Both the position numbers and the translations under genes were made by a program. From JAHRVQ01 sp964548025 (GTDB lineage Bacteria; Pseudomonadota; Gammaproteobacteria; Pseudomonadales; Azotimanducaceae), in the NCBI GenBank assembly GCA_964548025.1, contig CAZJRI010000004.1, forward strand, positions 20,679 to 84,678: a DNA stretch of 64,000 nucleotides, given 5' to 3'. This document shows, piece after piece, positions 25,541-34,370 of this stretch (the stretch's first letter is position 1; every line of letters begins with the position of its first letter). Below the pieces are notes generated by a model. That model saw only the letters and a list, made by a program, of their open reading frames with translations, was not told where the DNA came from and did not search any database.

Positions 25541-25578
25541 AAAAGCCTACTTTAGCTAGATTGAGTAGGTTTTTTTTT
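25541..25578 (+). terminator. Intrinsic terminator (attenuator) in the metA leader
   Basis: CCTACT (25546-25551) pairs with AGTAGG (25564-25569), flanked by AAAA on the left and a run of nine T at 25570-25578. It follows the SAM-II aptamer and precedes metA by 26 bp, so it should stop transcription before metA. GTAGG can alternatively pair with CCTAC at 25580-25584, and the aptamer GCTAAAG (25527-25533) can pair with CTTTAGC (25550-25556). Confidence 0.82.
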
Positions 25579-25603
25579 GCCTACGCGTTTTGGGGTAGAA
25601 CTT

Positions 25604-26554
25604 ATGCCAATTAGAATTCCAGATAACTTACCGGCAACACAAGTGCTGCAAAGGGAAAACATCTTCTGCATGTCTGACAAAGATGCCGAACAACAGGATA
25701 TCCGACCTCTGAAAATCGTGCTTCTAAACTTGATGCCCAAGAAGATAGAAACGGAAATTCACCTGCTGCGTATGCTCACTAACTCGCCGATCCAGATGGA
25801 TATAGAGTTGATGAGGATTAATGACAGACCATCAAAAAATACCCCTATCGAACATATGGAAACATTTTACAAGACGTTCGACGATATTCGGGAACACAAA
25901 TATGATGGCATGATCATCACGGGTGCACCACTCGGTCAAAAGGCGTTCTCTGATGTTTCATTCTGGGATGATATGAAAGAGATTATTGACTGGACGACTG
26001 GTCACGTTACCTCGACCATGTTTCTGTGCTGGGGAGTACAGGCTGCGATGTATCATCTATACAACATTGAAAAGAGATTGCTTTCAAAAAAAATCTCCGG
26101 TGTTTACCCACACCACCTGGTAAAGCCTCTATCGCCCATCGTCAGAGGTTTTGATGATGTCTTTGACTCACCACATTCCAGGTATGCTGAGGTGCCCTAC
26201 GCTGATATAGAAGCACACAAAGAACTTGAAATAATTGCAGCATCAGAGATTGCAGGCGCTTATATCATTGCACGCAAAGATGGCAGGCAGCTTTTTGTTA
26301 CCGGCCATTCGGAATATGAACCCCTGTGTCTCAAGAGTGAATACGATCGAGATATTGAGGCTGGTGTTGCTGCTGAACTACCGGAAAACTACTTCCCTCA
26401 AGATGATCCGAATAGAGATCCCATCGTTACCTGGAAAAGCCACGGGAATCTGTTGTTCTCCAACTGGCTGAACTACTACGTTTACCAATTGACGCCATTT
26501 GATGAAAGTAAGATCGGAGAATCAATTGATGCAACAAACATGCAAATGGCGTAA
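25604..26554 (+). CDS. metA: Homoserine O-succinyltransferase/acetyltransferase MetA
   Basis: The 316-residue protein aligns with E. coli MetA from MPIRIPDNLPATQVLQRENIF onward. It has LKIVLLNLMPKKIETE, the catalytic Cys in FLCWGVQAAMYHLY, GVYPHHLVKPLSP, and the catalytic His/Glu in VTGHSEYEPL. MetA acylates homoserine as the first step of methionine synthesis; whether it uses succinyl- or acetyl-CoA depends on active-site residues I cannot judge by eye. The start at 25604 matches the family; an in-frame ATG at 25577 lies inside the leader. Expression is predicted to fall when S-adenosylmethionine is abundant. Confidence 0.94.
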   Translation: MPIRIPDNLPATQVLQRENIFCMSDKDAEQQDIRPLKIVLLNLMPKKIETEIHLLRMLTNSPIQMDIELMRINDRPSKNTPIEHMETFYKTFDDIREHKYDGMIITGAPLGQKAFSDVSFWDDMKEIIDWTTGHVTSTMFLCWGVQAAMYHLYNIEKRLLSKKISGVYPHHLVKPLSPIVRGFDDVFDSPHSRYAEVPYADIEAHKELEIIAASEIAGAYIIARKDGRQLFVTGHSEYEPLCLKSEYDRDIEAGVAAELPENYFPQDDPNRDPIVTWKSHGNLLFSNWLNYYVYQLTPFDESKIGESIDATNMQMA

Positions 26555-26627
26555 CAAGAGTTAAGCGGGATTTCAGTGCAGATCATGAGTAACGGCTCCG
26601 AAGAACAGAGAGCCGTTACTGTACTCA

Positions 26628-27434
26628 CTAGCAGGCAAGGTCAGCAGGATCGAGTTTGTAGTCCTTCAGGACGTCTGCCGCATAGGTGATCTTCCCCGTA
26701 ATATCCCCCGGATCACCATGTACCAGACGCAGGCAGGCTTCTGCCATATGCTCGACAGGCGTGATCATTTCTTTTGGGGTTTCATCCGTAATCAGATTGT
26801 GATGAACAACACCAGGTGTAGCAACCAGCCCTGGTGATATTACATTAACACCAATATGATTCTCATACACCTCAGATGCGAGGCCAGTGGTAAACCGTTC
26901 CAAAGCGGCTTTGCACATCCCATAAACCGTACCACCTCTACCCGGAGCGTTTTTTGCGGGATGCAGGGCTGCATGGGAGGATATATTCAGTATCCAGCCC
27001 GATTCACGTTCAATCATCCCCGGCAGACATAACTGTGCAAGATGGAATGGCGCATATACCTGTACCTCCATCATCAGGTTGTATTGTTTTTTCTTGAACT
27101 GCTCCACGGGTATGAAATAGGTAATTGCCGCGTTATTTACAAGGATATCAACAGCGCCAAAGACCTCCTCGGTTTCTTTGATCAGATTCTCCCGATGGTC
27201 CTCAACCGCCAGGTCACACCTGACAGCATGGGCTTCTCCACCAGCCTCCTTAATTCGATGCGTGACGGAATTAATACTGCCGTCCAATATGTGATCGCCC
27301 TCTTCCAGCGTTCTGGCAGATACGACCACTCTTGCTCCTTCCATTGCCAGACGAATTGCGATTGCTTCGCCAATTCCCCGACTTGCACCAGTTACAACTG
27401 CTGTCTTTCCTGCTAGTAAGCCATCTTTGTTCAT
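26628..27434 (-). CDS. Short-chain dehydrogenase/reductase (SDR)
   Basis: This 268-residue SDR has AVVTGASRGIGEAIAIRLA, VDILVNNAAITYF, the catalytic Ser in LNISSHAALHP, and YGMCKAALERF. The start at 27434 follows GGGGAG by 6 bp; an ATG at 27482 in the same frame lacks a ribosome-binding site and family support. The insert between strands (DGSINSVTHRIKEAG) is longer than in the other SDR of the window. Substrate unknown. It converges on metA. Confidence 0.87.
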   Translation of the reverse strand: MNKDGLLAGKTAVVTGASRGIGEAIAIRLAMEGARVVVSARTLEEGDHILDGSINSVTHRIKEAGGEAHAVRCDLAVEDHRENLIKETEEVFGAVDILVNNAAITYFIPVEQFKKKQYNLMMEVQVYAPFHLAQLCLPGMIERESGWILNISSHAALHPAKNAPGRGGTVYGMCKAALERFTTGLASEVYENHIGVNVISPGLVATPGVVHHNLITDETPKEMITPVEHMAEACLRLVHGDPGDITGKITYAADVLKDYKLDPADLAC

Positions 27435-27779
27435 TGTTACTCCCCGGTAAGTCTTTGATCCTGATTTCGCCCTGACTGACATTCTGTCATGTGGACATTC
27501 AAGTCAGCCATCTTACACTGATTGATATCATCTGGTTTGCTTCAGCAACTTGTTTTTTGCTGGGGAAGGTCAAAATCCCGTCATCAGGCTACACTTAATT
27601 TATCTCATGCCCGGAACCAGGAATTACGAGAATTGCCATTGGCAACCCGCACGAGTATCAGCTAATAGATTCTCAAACCTGGCAATTTGCATCGGCTCTG
27701 ACGTTTGCTAAGAAAATGTCATTTCCGGCCATGAAGTAATCGGCCTACATATAGTTTGCAAAATAGGTACTAAACGACG
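27435..27779. other. Intergenic region between SDR and cyclic-nucleotide-binding gene
   Basis: This 345-bp divergent gap holds no credible gene; the longest frames are under 20 codons. A perfect inverted repeat TTGCCA-T-TGGCAA occurs at 27633-27645 and may be an operator. No Crp-type TGTGA-N6-TCACA site is seen, though the neighbouring protein has a cyclic nucleotide-binding domain. Confidence 0.4.
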
Positions 27780-28259
27780 ATGAAAAGACTTAATCCGATC
27801 ACCAGTTTAAAGGCGCTGGAAATATTGAATAAGGTGCACTTTTTCGACAACCTGGGCGGAGAAGAAAAAGATGTGCTTACCGGATTTCATTCCCATTTTT
27901 TTCTTACCCCCAAGGGAGAAGCGATTATCAATCAGGGTGGGCATGATCAATCATTTTACGTATTACTCACTGGTAAGGTATCAGTGCGCAGACAAGACAC
28001 GGTAAAACCACTTGCAACTCTCCTGCCTGGCGATTGCTTCGGAGAAGTATCTTTTTTGACGAGTTCTCCCAGGACCACATCTGTGGTCGCCGAGAGCAAT
28101 TGCATTGTGTTTGAGATAGACAAACCCACCCTTAATCACCTGGATGTCGCAATTCGGGAGAAGCTGAAGGACAACATCATTAAAGTCCTGGTAAAGCGGC
28201 TGGATCATATGAATGAAACCGTCGCACGCTTAAGTATCAAGAATGCCCAGAGCGCCTGA
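27780..28259 (+). CDS. Cyclic nucleotide-binding domain protein
   Basis: The 159-residue protein is a single cNMP-binding beta-roll. The phosphate-binding cassette GDCFGEVSFLTSSPRTTSVVA keeps the Gly-Glu pair and the Arg that contacts the cyclic phosphate. No DNA-binding helix-turn-helix follows, so it is not a Crp-type regulator; it may act by protein contact. It lies 163 bp ahead of the HlyD/C39 exporter genes on the same strand, which suggests a link (inference). Confidence 0.83.
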   Translation: MKRLNPITSLKALEILNKVHFFDNLGGEEKDVLTGFHSHFFLTPKGEAIINQGGHDQSFYVLLTGKVSVRRQDTVKPLATLLPGDCFGEVSFLTSSPRTTSVVAESNCIVFEIDKPTLNHLDVAIREKLKDNIIKVLVKRLDHMNETVARLSIKNAQSA

Positions 28260-28422
28260 CAGCAGATATTCATAATCCCTCCCCTTGATGACCAGGGGCT
28301 GGCTACCAGATTACTGCCACGCCAAACATTAGAGATCTCGCACGACCAACAGAGTCATCCAATCTAGCGACCGATCGTCTTTGCATTCACGCTACGAATC
28401 CTAAATAAGTCAGAGAGTCTGG

Positions 28423-29649
28423 ATGCAAAACTCGCTGTTCAGAAGTGAGTCAGTCGCTTACCTGTCGAAAGGTGATCTTGGAAAGTTGCGACTGATATCC
28501 CCGCCTGGTTCGACTGTTATAACCTCTGTAATGGCGCTGCTACTGCTACTGGGCCTGTATTTTCTCTTTGGTCAGCCATTTGCCAGGAAGGCATCAGTCA
28601 GCGGATATCTGCATGCCAATGTAATGCGGGTCTCACCCGAGAAGAACGGAACGCTTACCAGTATTTATGTTAATAGAGGTGAACCGGTCAGATCCGGCGA
28701 TCCAATCGCCGAAATTCAATCAAGGGCTTCCCAGCCCGAGGCCCATGCTGAATCATATGACATCCTGATGGCAGGTATTGAATCCCAGATTCAGTCAGTT
28801 CGCAGCATCCACCAGCAGAATACCCGGCAACTGGCTGTTGGTATTCATCAGCATAAAAAATCAATCCTGCGACAGGAGGAGATCAGAGTAATTCGCACAA
28901 CCAGGCTGAAGAGATTAAAGGACAATCTGGAAATTGCCAGGCCCCTCTTTAGTCAGGGGTACTTGTCGAGGTTGGAATGGGGCGGCATTCAGGATGATTT
29001 TCTATTTGCTCAGCAGGAGCTTGAAGAACTGGAGGAGAGGATGGAACGCAGCAGATTTGAGCTCGCTCAGAAGGAGATCGAGAGACAAAACCTGGATGAA
29101 GAACATGTCGTGGACCTGCTGCAAATTGATGAAAAGAAAACGCATCTATCCCTGAACAGGGATAAATGGTTGGCCGACAGTCGTCAGGTCATTTACTCAC
29201 CTGTTGATGGTCAGGTCGCAACCATATTCAAGCATCCCGGTGAAGTTGTTGTGACGAAAGAATCAATTCTCAGCCTCATGCCCGATTCTGAATCAATTCA
29301 GGCGAGACTTCTGATTCCTGGTCACTCAATAGGATTCATACAACCGGGGCAACACGTCAGTATCAGGTACGATACTTTTCCCCATTTGAAGTTCGGTTCA
29401 CATGAAGGCCGCGTACTATCTGTTAGCAGTCACCAAATCCTGCCTCAGGACTTACCGCTTGAAGTCCCCGGGGGTGAAATCTATTTCCTTGTGGCCGTTG
29501 AGCTACCCAGTCATACGGTTTCAGCCTACGGGATCGTCAATCCTCTCAGGCCGGGAATGACCTTAACCGCTGACATCATTCTTGATGCACGAACTCTCTT
29601 CGAGTGGCTGTTCGAACCATTACTCGCTTCCGGGTATGTGCATGTTTGA
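28423..29649 (+). CDS. HlyD-family membrane fusion protein (CvaA-type)
   Basis: The 408-residue protein has a cytosolic N-terminal 30 residues and one membrane helix (about 36-55). A lipoyl-like half (VSPEKNGTLTSIYVNRGEPVRSGDPIAEI) precedes a long coiled coil (about 120-245), followed by the second lipoyl half (DSRQVIYSPVDGQVATIFKHPGE) and a beta-barrel. This is the adaptor that joins a C39-type ABC exporter to an outer-membrane channel, as CvaA does for colicin V. Its stop overlaps the exporter start. No TolC gene is in the window. Confidence 0.9.
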   Translation: MQNSLFRSESVAYLSKGDLGKLRLISPPGSTVITSVMALLLLLGLYFLFGQPFARKASVSGYLHANVMRVSPEKNGTLTSIYVNRGEPVRSGDPIAEIQSRASQPEAHAESYDILMAGIESQIQSVRSIHQQNTRQLAVGIHQHKKSILRQEEIRVIRTTRLKRLKDNLEIARPLFSQGYLSRLEWGGIQDDFLFAQQELEELEERMERSRFELAQKEIERQNLDEEHVVDLLQIDEKKTHLSLNRDKWLADSRQVIYSPVDGQVATIFKHPGEVVVTKESILSLMPDSESIQARLLIPGHSIGFIQPGQHVSIRYDTFPHLKFGSHEGRVLSVSSHQILPQDLPLEVPGGEIYFLVAVELPSHTVSAYGIVNPLRPGMTLTADIILDARTLFEWLFEPLLASGYVHV

Positions 29650-31771
29650 AGCGCTTAAATTCTCCGGCAAAAATAATCTGCCAATTCTTCTTCAAGCGGA
29701 AAACAGCGAGTGCGGGCTGGCGTGTCTGGCAATGATTTCTCACTACTACGGTGACAATTCAGAAATCTCATTTTTTCGTAATGGTGTTGAATCAGTCAAT
29801 CGGGGATCGGACCTTGGCACGCTGATGAAAGTAGCCAGGCAGCATCAAATGATAGGCAGAGCTATAAGATGTGAAATTGATGAACTGCATCTGTTTAAGG
29901 ATCCGGTGATTCTGCATTGGAACCACAATCACTATGTCGTACTGAAAGAATGTTCGCGAAAGAGCGTCGTTGTTCACGACCCGGCTATAGGGGTTCGTAA
30001 ATTAAACCTTGAGGAATTCAGCCACCACTTCACTGGCGTCGCACTTGAACTGACGCCTGATGCTGATTTTAAGCCTGAGAAGAATCAGGAGCGACCTGGT
30101 TTCGCGGACTTTATGCAAGGGATCCGAGGGTTTGTGCCTGTTCTTTGTCAGCTTCTGATACTCGCTGGTGTACTGCAGTTCATAACGTTGTTGACCCCGT
30201 TCTATACCCAACTGGTCATGGACGAAGTGCTGGTGAAAGGCGATGTTGATCTGCTGCTTGTACTGGCGCTTGGATTTGCACTTCTAACACTGATAGGTGT
30301 ATTCACCAATACCATCAGGGGCTGGACAAAAATATACCTCACCAGCCAACTCTCATTCGAATTTAGTGCAAGGCTATTTAAGCACCTGATCTTTTTGCCT
30401 GTTTACTATTTTCGTAAACGACATATGGGAGATATCGTTTCGAGATTTCATTCACTTAATCCAGTTCAGGAATTTATTACCAGCAGTGTAATAACAATAA
30501 TTCTCGATGGCATCATGGCTGCCATGACAATTGTCATTGTCTTCATCTATTCGCCGGTTATGGCCACATTAGTTGTCGGAACGCTTATCGTTGAGCTTCT
30601 GCTGCAGCTCTCTTTCTATTCACCTACAAAAATGAGAGTCAATGAACAACTGGTTGCAGAAGCGAAGGTTGATTCCAATTTCATGGAGACGATTCGTACG
30701 ATTTCTTCCATTAAACGTTACAATAAGGAAGAACATTCCATCAGTGTCTGGCAGAACAATTTCTGTAATTCCATCAACGCTGGTATCAAAGTAGAACGGC
30801 TACACCTCTTCCTCGGCGCCTTAAGTTCCACCATATCCGGAATTTCAGGTATTGCGATCATCTATCTTGGCGCCACGCAGGTATTAAGTGAGCAAATGAC
30901 AATCGGCATGTTGTTCGCTTTCATAGCCTATAAAAATCACCTTCAATCCGCGGTGAATTCGCTGGTGGGTGAGTTTGTCAATTATCTTATGTTGTCTCTT
31001 CACTTTGATCGGTTGAGCGACATCAAAATGCACGCACTGGAGTCTGATAAAGGACCAATGCGCACGCTGTCAGGTACGATCCAGGTGAGATCCCTGTCGT
31101 TCAGATATAGCGAAGATGCAGCGCCGGTGATTCAGGATCTAAATCTGACAATAGGTCAAGGTGAACAATTGGCCATCTGTGGTCCTTCCGGCTCAGGCAA
31201 GTCAACCTTAATCAACCTGATGCAGGCTGACCTTACAAGCACTGAAGGAGAAATCTGTTACGACAATCTAAGTGCCAGAATTGTCGGCATTCGATCGATT
31301 CGAGAGAACTGCGCTAGTGTTATGCATGGTGATCAGCTTTCTTCGGGAAGTATAAAAAGCAATATCACCTTCGGTAGCCATTCAGTTGACTGGGCTGATC
31401 TTGAGGCGGCATCGACACTCGCTGGTATCCACCAGGATATTCTGGCGCTGCCCATGGCATACGAGAGCCTTGTTGGTGAGATGAGTTCAGGTCTGTCTGC
31501 AGGTCAGGTCCAACGAATACTGATTGCACGCGCGCTGTACAAGAAGCCAAAAATACTTTTTCTCGATGAGGGAACAGCACATCTGGATAAAAAGGCAGCA
31601 AGTACCATCATGGCTAATATCCGGTCTGCAAATATCACCTGCATTTTCATTACCCATCAAAGGACGCTACTCAAGTCAGCAGATATCGTTCTTTCAATAG
31701 GCAATGGTAAACACAGATTAAACAGAATTCGCAGGAATACGATGACCATTGTTGGTAGCCTCGAATCATAG
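29642..31771 (+). CDS. ABC exporter with C39 peptidase domain (CvaB/RaxB-like)
   Basis: The 709-residue protein starts at the ATG 29642, 8 bp inside the HlyD gene. Residues 1-135 are a C39 peptidase: QAENSECGLACLAM with the catalytic Cys at 24, and HWNHNHYVVL and VHDPAIG supplying His and Asp. A transmembrane domain of about six helices follows (about 160-430). The ATPase has Walker A GPSGSGKS, an LSAGQ signature in place of LSGGQ, and Walker B ILFLDEGTAHLD. Such exporters cut double-glycine leaders and export peptides. No leader peptide gene was found nearby. Confidence 0.93.
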   Translation: MFEALKFSGKNNLPILLQAENSECGLACLAMISHYYGDNSEISFFRNGVESVNRGSDLGTLMKVARQHQMIGRAIRCEIDELHLFKDPVILHWNHNHYVVLKECSRKSVVVHDPAIGVRKLNLEEFSHHFTGVALELTPDADFKPEKNQERPGFADFMQGIRGFVPVLCQLLILAGVLQFITLLTPFYTQLVMDEVLVKGDVDLLLVLALGFALLTLIGVFTNTIRGWTKIYLTSQLSFEFSARLFKHLIFLPVYYFRKRHMGDIVSRFHSLNPVQEFITSSVITIILDGIMAAMTIVIVFIYSPVMATLVVGTLIVELLLQLSFYSPTKMRVNEQLVAEAKVDSNFMETIRTISSIKRYNKEEHSISVWQNNFCNSINAGIKVERLHLFLGALSSTISGISGIAIIYLGATQVLSEQMTIGMLFAFIAYKNHLQSAVNSLVGEFVNYLMLSLHFDRLSDIKMHALESDKGPMRTLSGTIQVRSLSFRYSEDAAPVIQDLNLTIGQGEQLAICGPSGSGKSTLINLMQADLTSTEGEICYDNLSARIVGIRSIRENCASVMHGDQLSSGSIKSNITFGSHSVDWADLEAASTLAGIHQDILALPMAYESLVGEMSSGLSAGQVQRILIARALYKKPKILFLDEGTAHLDKKAASTIMANIRSANITCIFITHQRTLLKSADIVLSIGNGKHRLNRIRRNTMTIVGSLES

Positions 31772-31842
31772 AAGTTGCGCCAGGTGTCGCAATCTGTTTT
31801 CAAAATGAATAGCATGCATCCTGAACCCAACATCCGACCGAT

Positions 31843-32688
31843 TTGATGATGAAAATCTGGATCTCTTTCTGGCTGATTGCTTTTTCATGCCCGCTTTATG
31901 GCTGGGGTACGGAGGGGCATGAGCTCACTTGCGCCATTGCCGATGCAAAATTGACCCCAAAAGCAAGACAATTTGTTAAAGATACCTTGTCGATGGGGCA
32001 ATTCCTGGACGGGAACAGCGATAATGATCTCGCGTCTGCGTGTCTCTGGGCTGATGATGCAAAATACGCGAAGTACGCCGGTACCTATGAATCACATTTT
32101 CTCAATGTTCCGCGAAGTGAAAACAAGATCGAATTCAGCCGGGACTGCGCCGCACTTGACTGTATTGCGGTTGGCATCCAACGAAACCTGAATTACCTCG
32201 CACAGACCGCAACAAGCGATCGTGAGCGCGCAAGAAAAGCAGCAGCACTTAGATTTCTGGGACATTTCATCGGTGATCTTCACCAACCACTTCATGTAAG
32301 TAATCTTGAAGATTGGGGGGGAAATAAAATCAAGGTCTCATGGTTTGGAAAAAAATCAAACCTGCACAAGGTCTGGGATGTCGAAGTGCTCGAAAGATCT
32401 GGACTAAGTCACCCGGACAATCTTGACTTTTTTCTTCGGCAGGAAATTGACGATCATGAATTCAATGTACTGCGGTGGATGGAGTCTTCCTTTAAACTCG
32501 CTCGAAGTTCAGCTTATCGAAACGCTGATGGCAATATCATTACTACCGGTGAAACTCTGAATGAGGCCTATTTTGAAAAATCCAAACCAGTTGTGATTCA
32601 GCAGTTGCTGCTTGCCGGTCACAGACTGGCCTATCTCATCAACTCGCTGGCGGATTCTTCTCTGGATCCCAATATACTAATTAACTAA
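31843..32688 (+). CDS. Secreted S1/P1-type nuclease
   Basis: The 281-residue protein has a signal peptide of about 20 residues, and cleavage would leave Trp21 as the N terminus, whose amino group is a zinc ligand in this family. Other ligands are visible: the His of WGTEGHELTC, the Asp of LWADDAKY, the His in YESHFLNVP, and the HxxxD and His in LGHFIGDLHQPLHVS, plus NLHKVWD. It should be a three-zinc phosphodiesterase acting on single-stranded nucleic acid or 3'-nucleotides outside the cytoplasm. It is 71 bp after the C39 exporter but has a Sec signal, so it need not be that exporter's cargo. Confidence 0.92.
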   Translation: MMMKIWISFWLIAFSCPLYGWGTEGHELTCAIADAKLTPKARQFVKDTLSMGQFLDGNSDNDLASACLWADDAKYAKYAGTYESHFLNVPRSENKIEFSRDCAALDCIAVGIQRNLNYLAQTATSDRERARKAAALRFLGHFIGDLHQPLHVSNLEDWGGNKIKVSWFGKKSNLHKVWDVEVLERSGLSHPDNLDFFLRQEIDDHEFNVLRWMESSFKLARSSAYRNADGNIITTGETLNEAYFEKSKPVVIQQLLLAGHRLAYLINSLADSSLDPNILIN

Positions 32689-32765
32689 CCAGGATCTATC
32701 GTCACGGGCTCTATTAATTCGAATTTACCAGAACCTCAGCACGGTTGAGCTTGTCACCTCCAACT

Positions 32766-33995
32766 TTATGTTTCATGTTCAACTTCAAGCTGAGTTGCTT
32801 TGGCATGTTTGGTTAACGGAAAAATCAGCGTTAGCCAGACCGCTGTAGCGACGAATCCAATTGCCAGATAGTAATTGCTCATTAGAATTCCAGCTTGTTT
32901 TAGCGAAACGAAAACTGCGGCTGACGCGCCCTTCCCCGTTCGATAGCCAAATACATCGATTATCTGTTTTGCCCGATATCTCTCATCGAATCCGAGGGGT
33001 ATGTATAGGACTTCCTTCGCTGCACGGAAAAGAGAATAGTCAAATGCCTTAAACAGAAAAAACGCAAGACCCACCGACAGTACAGATGGGTCAATTACCG
33101 CAAACCCGATTGCGACAATGTGAATAGCAGGCATCAGTATGTGTACCCACCTTAACGCGATCAGACTGAGCAGTAGTGGCGAGATGACGAATTGAAGAAT
33201 AAGTCCCGCAGTACCAAGCGTACCGAAGAACCATCCCTGAAAAGCCGTTTCTTCGTCAGGCCTGCCGACGTATTGCTCCGAGAGCAAAATCTGAAATTTG
33301 AAATCAAGAACAGCAGCGACTAGTTGGGACAGCAGTACAATCGCCAGCAGGTAGCTCAACGTTGAATTTTGCTTTAACCAGCGCCATCCCATGTAACTTG
33401 GATGATCCTCAACTTTGGGAGGCACTTCAGGTTCACCGAATCGCCTATAAGCGATATTTGAGGTTAGTGCGGCAGGAATCACAGATATAGATGCCAGAAG
33501 GATCATTGTTTCTGTCCCCCATTGACCTGCCGTTAGTCCGACCATCCACCCGCCGACAACGGAGCCAAGACCGGCAACACCTGTGATCGGACCGTTCAAC
33601 TTTTTGCCATTTTCAGGGGAAAGACTTGAGTTTATATAACTCCAGTACTGTTCAATCAGCAGGACAATATAGAGTTCTTTAATCAGAAACAGTACCGGTG
33701 TGATGACCTTGCTGCCACTGATAACCATCAGATAGCAACAGAAGATGAACAGGCCTGATCCAAGTGAGGTAACCAACAGTGTTCGTCTTGGACCGAGGGC
33801 GCTCAAAATGCGCCCGTAAATAGCAACTCCCAGGAAAACCACAATAGGCATTGCCGCCATCACGAGAGGAAGGTTCTCTGCGCCATAGGCAGTCTTGAAC
33901 AAGACCGTGGATGCAGATCTTATAAGTTCGTATCCAGCCAGTGTAAATAAGGCAGATAACGCCATCAATGCAGCTACTTGATATTGTCTATTCAT
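32766..33995 (-). CDS. Major-facilitator/ATP:ADP antiporter-like membrane protein
   Basis: The 409-residue protein has about 11-12 hydrophobic helices. Several segments resemble the nucleotide transporter (NTT/TLC) family: FLIKELYIVLLIEQYWSYIN, GPITGVAGLGSVVGG, and FRAAKEVLYIPLGFDERYRAKQIIDVFGYRTGKGAS. Homologues occur in free-living bacteria, where the substrate is unknown, so nucleotide exchange is not implied. The start at 33995 is the likeliest, with a weak GGA; the frame extends to an ATG at 34121 with a hydrophilic 42-residue extension. Confidence 0.82.
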   Translation of the reverse strand: MNRQYQVAALMALSALFTLAGYELIRSASTVLFKTAYGAENLPLVMAAMPIVVFLGVAIYGRILSALGPRRTLLVTSLGSGLFIFCCYLMVISGSKVITPVLFLIKELYIVLLIEQYWSYINSSLSPENGKKLNGPITGVAGLGSVVGGWMVGLTAGQWGTETMILLASISVIPAALTSNIAYRRFGEPEVPPKVEDHPSYMGWRWLKQNSTLSYLLAIVLLSQLVAAVLDFKFQILLSEQYVGRPDEETAFQGWFFGTLGTAGLILQFVISPLLLSLIALRWVHILMPAIHIVAIGFAVIDPSVLSVGLAFFLFKAFDYSLFRAAKEVLYIPLGFDERYRAKQIIDVFGYRTGKGASAAVFVSLKQAGILMSNYYLAIGFVATAVWLTLIFPLTKHAKATQLEVEHET

Positions 33996-34370
33996 TTTTT
34001 CCAGAAGTCGGTCGTTTGTCCGGTTCCACGCGGGTTCCACGAAAGCCCTCGTTTTTATCTCCTGAGAATTGTCCGGAGATCTACAATCAGGGTCACCGTT
34101 GTGCCCTTTTTTGCACTTCATTCATGGTTACAATCAGATGTCATCATTATTGGCAGATGCTCATTTACGTACCACCTGCAATCAACACATTCACTGACAA
34201 CAAGGCAGATACTACGGGTAATTTGTCGTCCAGGCGAGCTAATGGGTGACTTGAATATCACGAATGGACGCAATGAATGAAATTATCTGGAGCAAGCGGC
34301 AGTATTGAGATAAGGTACGCGCCTTCGCCGACAACCTGCGACAAAGAATAGATAGGATAGAGTTTCATTT
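33996..34370. other. Divergent region between NTT-like gene and serC
   Basis: The 375-bp region includes a possible 42-codon N-terminal extension of the carrier gene (33996-34121). A short direct repeat (CGGTTCCACG / CGGGTTCCACG near 34020-34040) lies within it. Plus-strand frames there (about 93-100 codons) have no recognisable protein character. I see no RNA element or clear promoter. Confidence 0.35.

Noticed and set aside
27435..28422. Double-glycine leader peptide gene for the C39 exporter
   Set aside because: Plus-strand frames in both gaps around the cNMP gene are short (under 20 codons) and show no GG leader pattern.
33968..34280. Two plus-strand frames of about 93 and 100 codons upstream of serC
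   Set aside because: They overlap the carrier gene start and each other and look like random translation.
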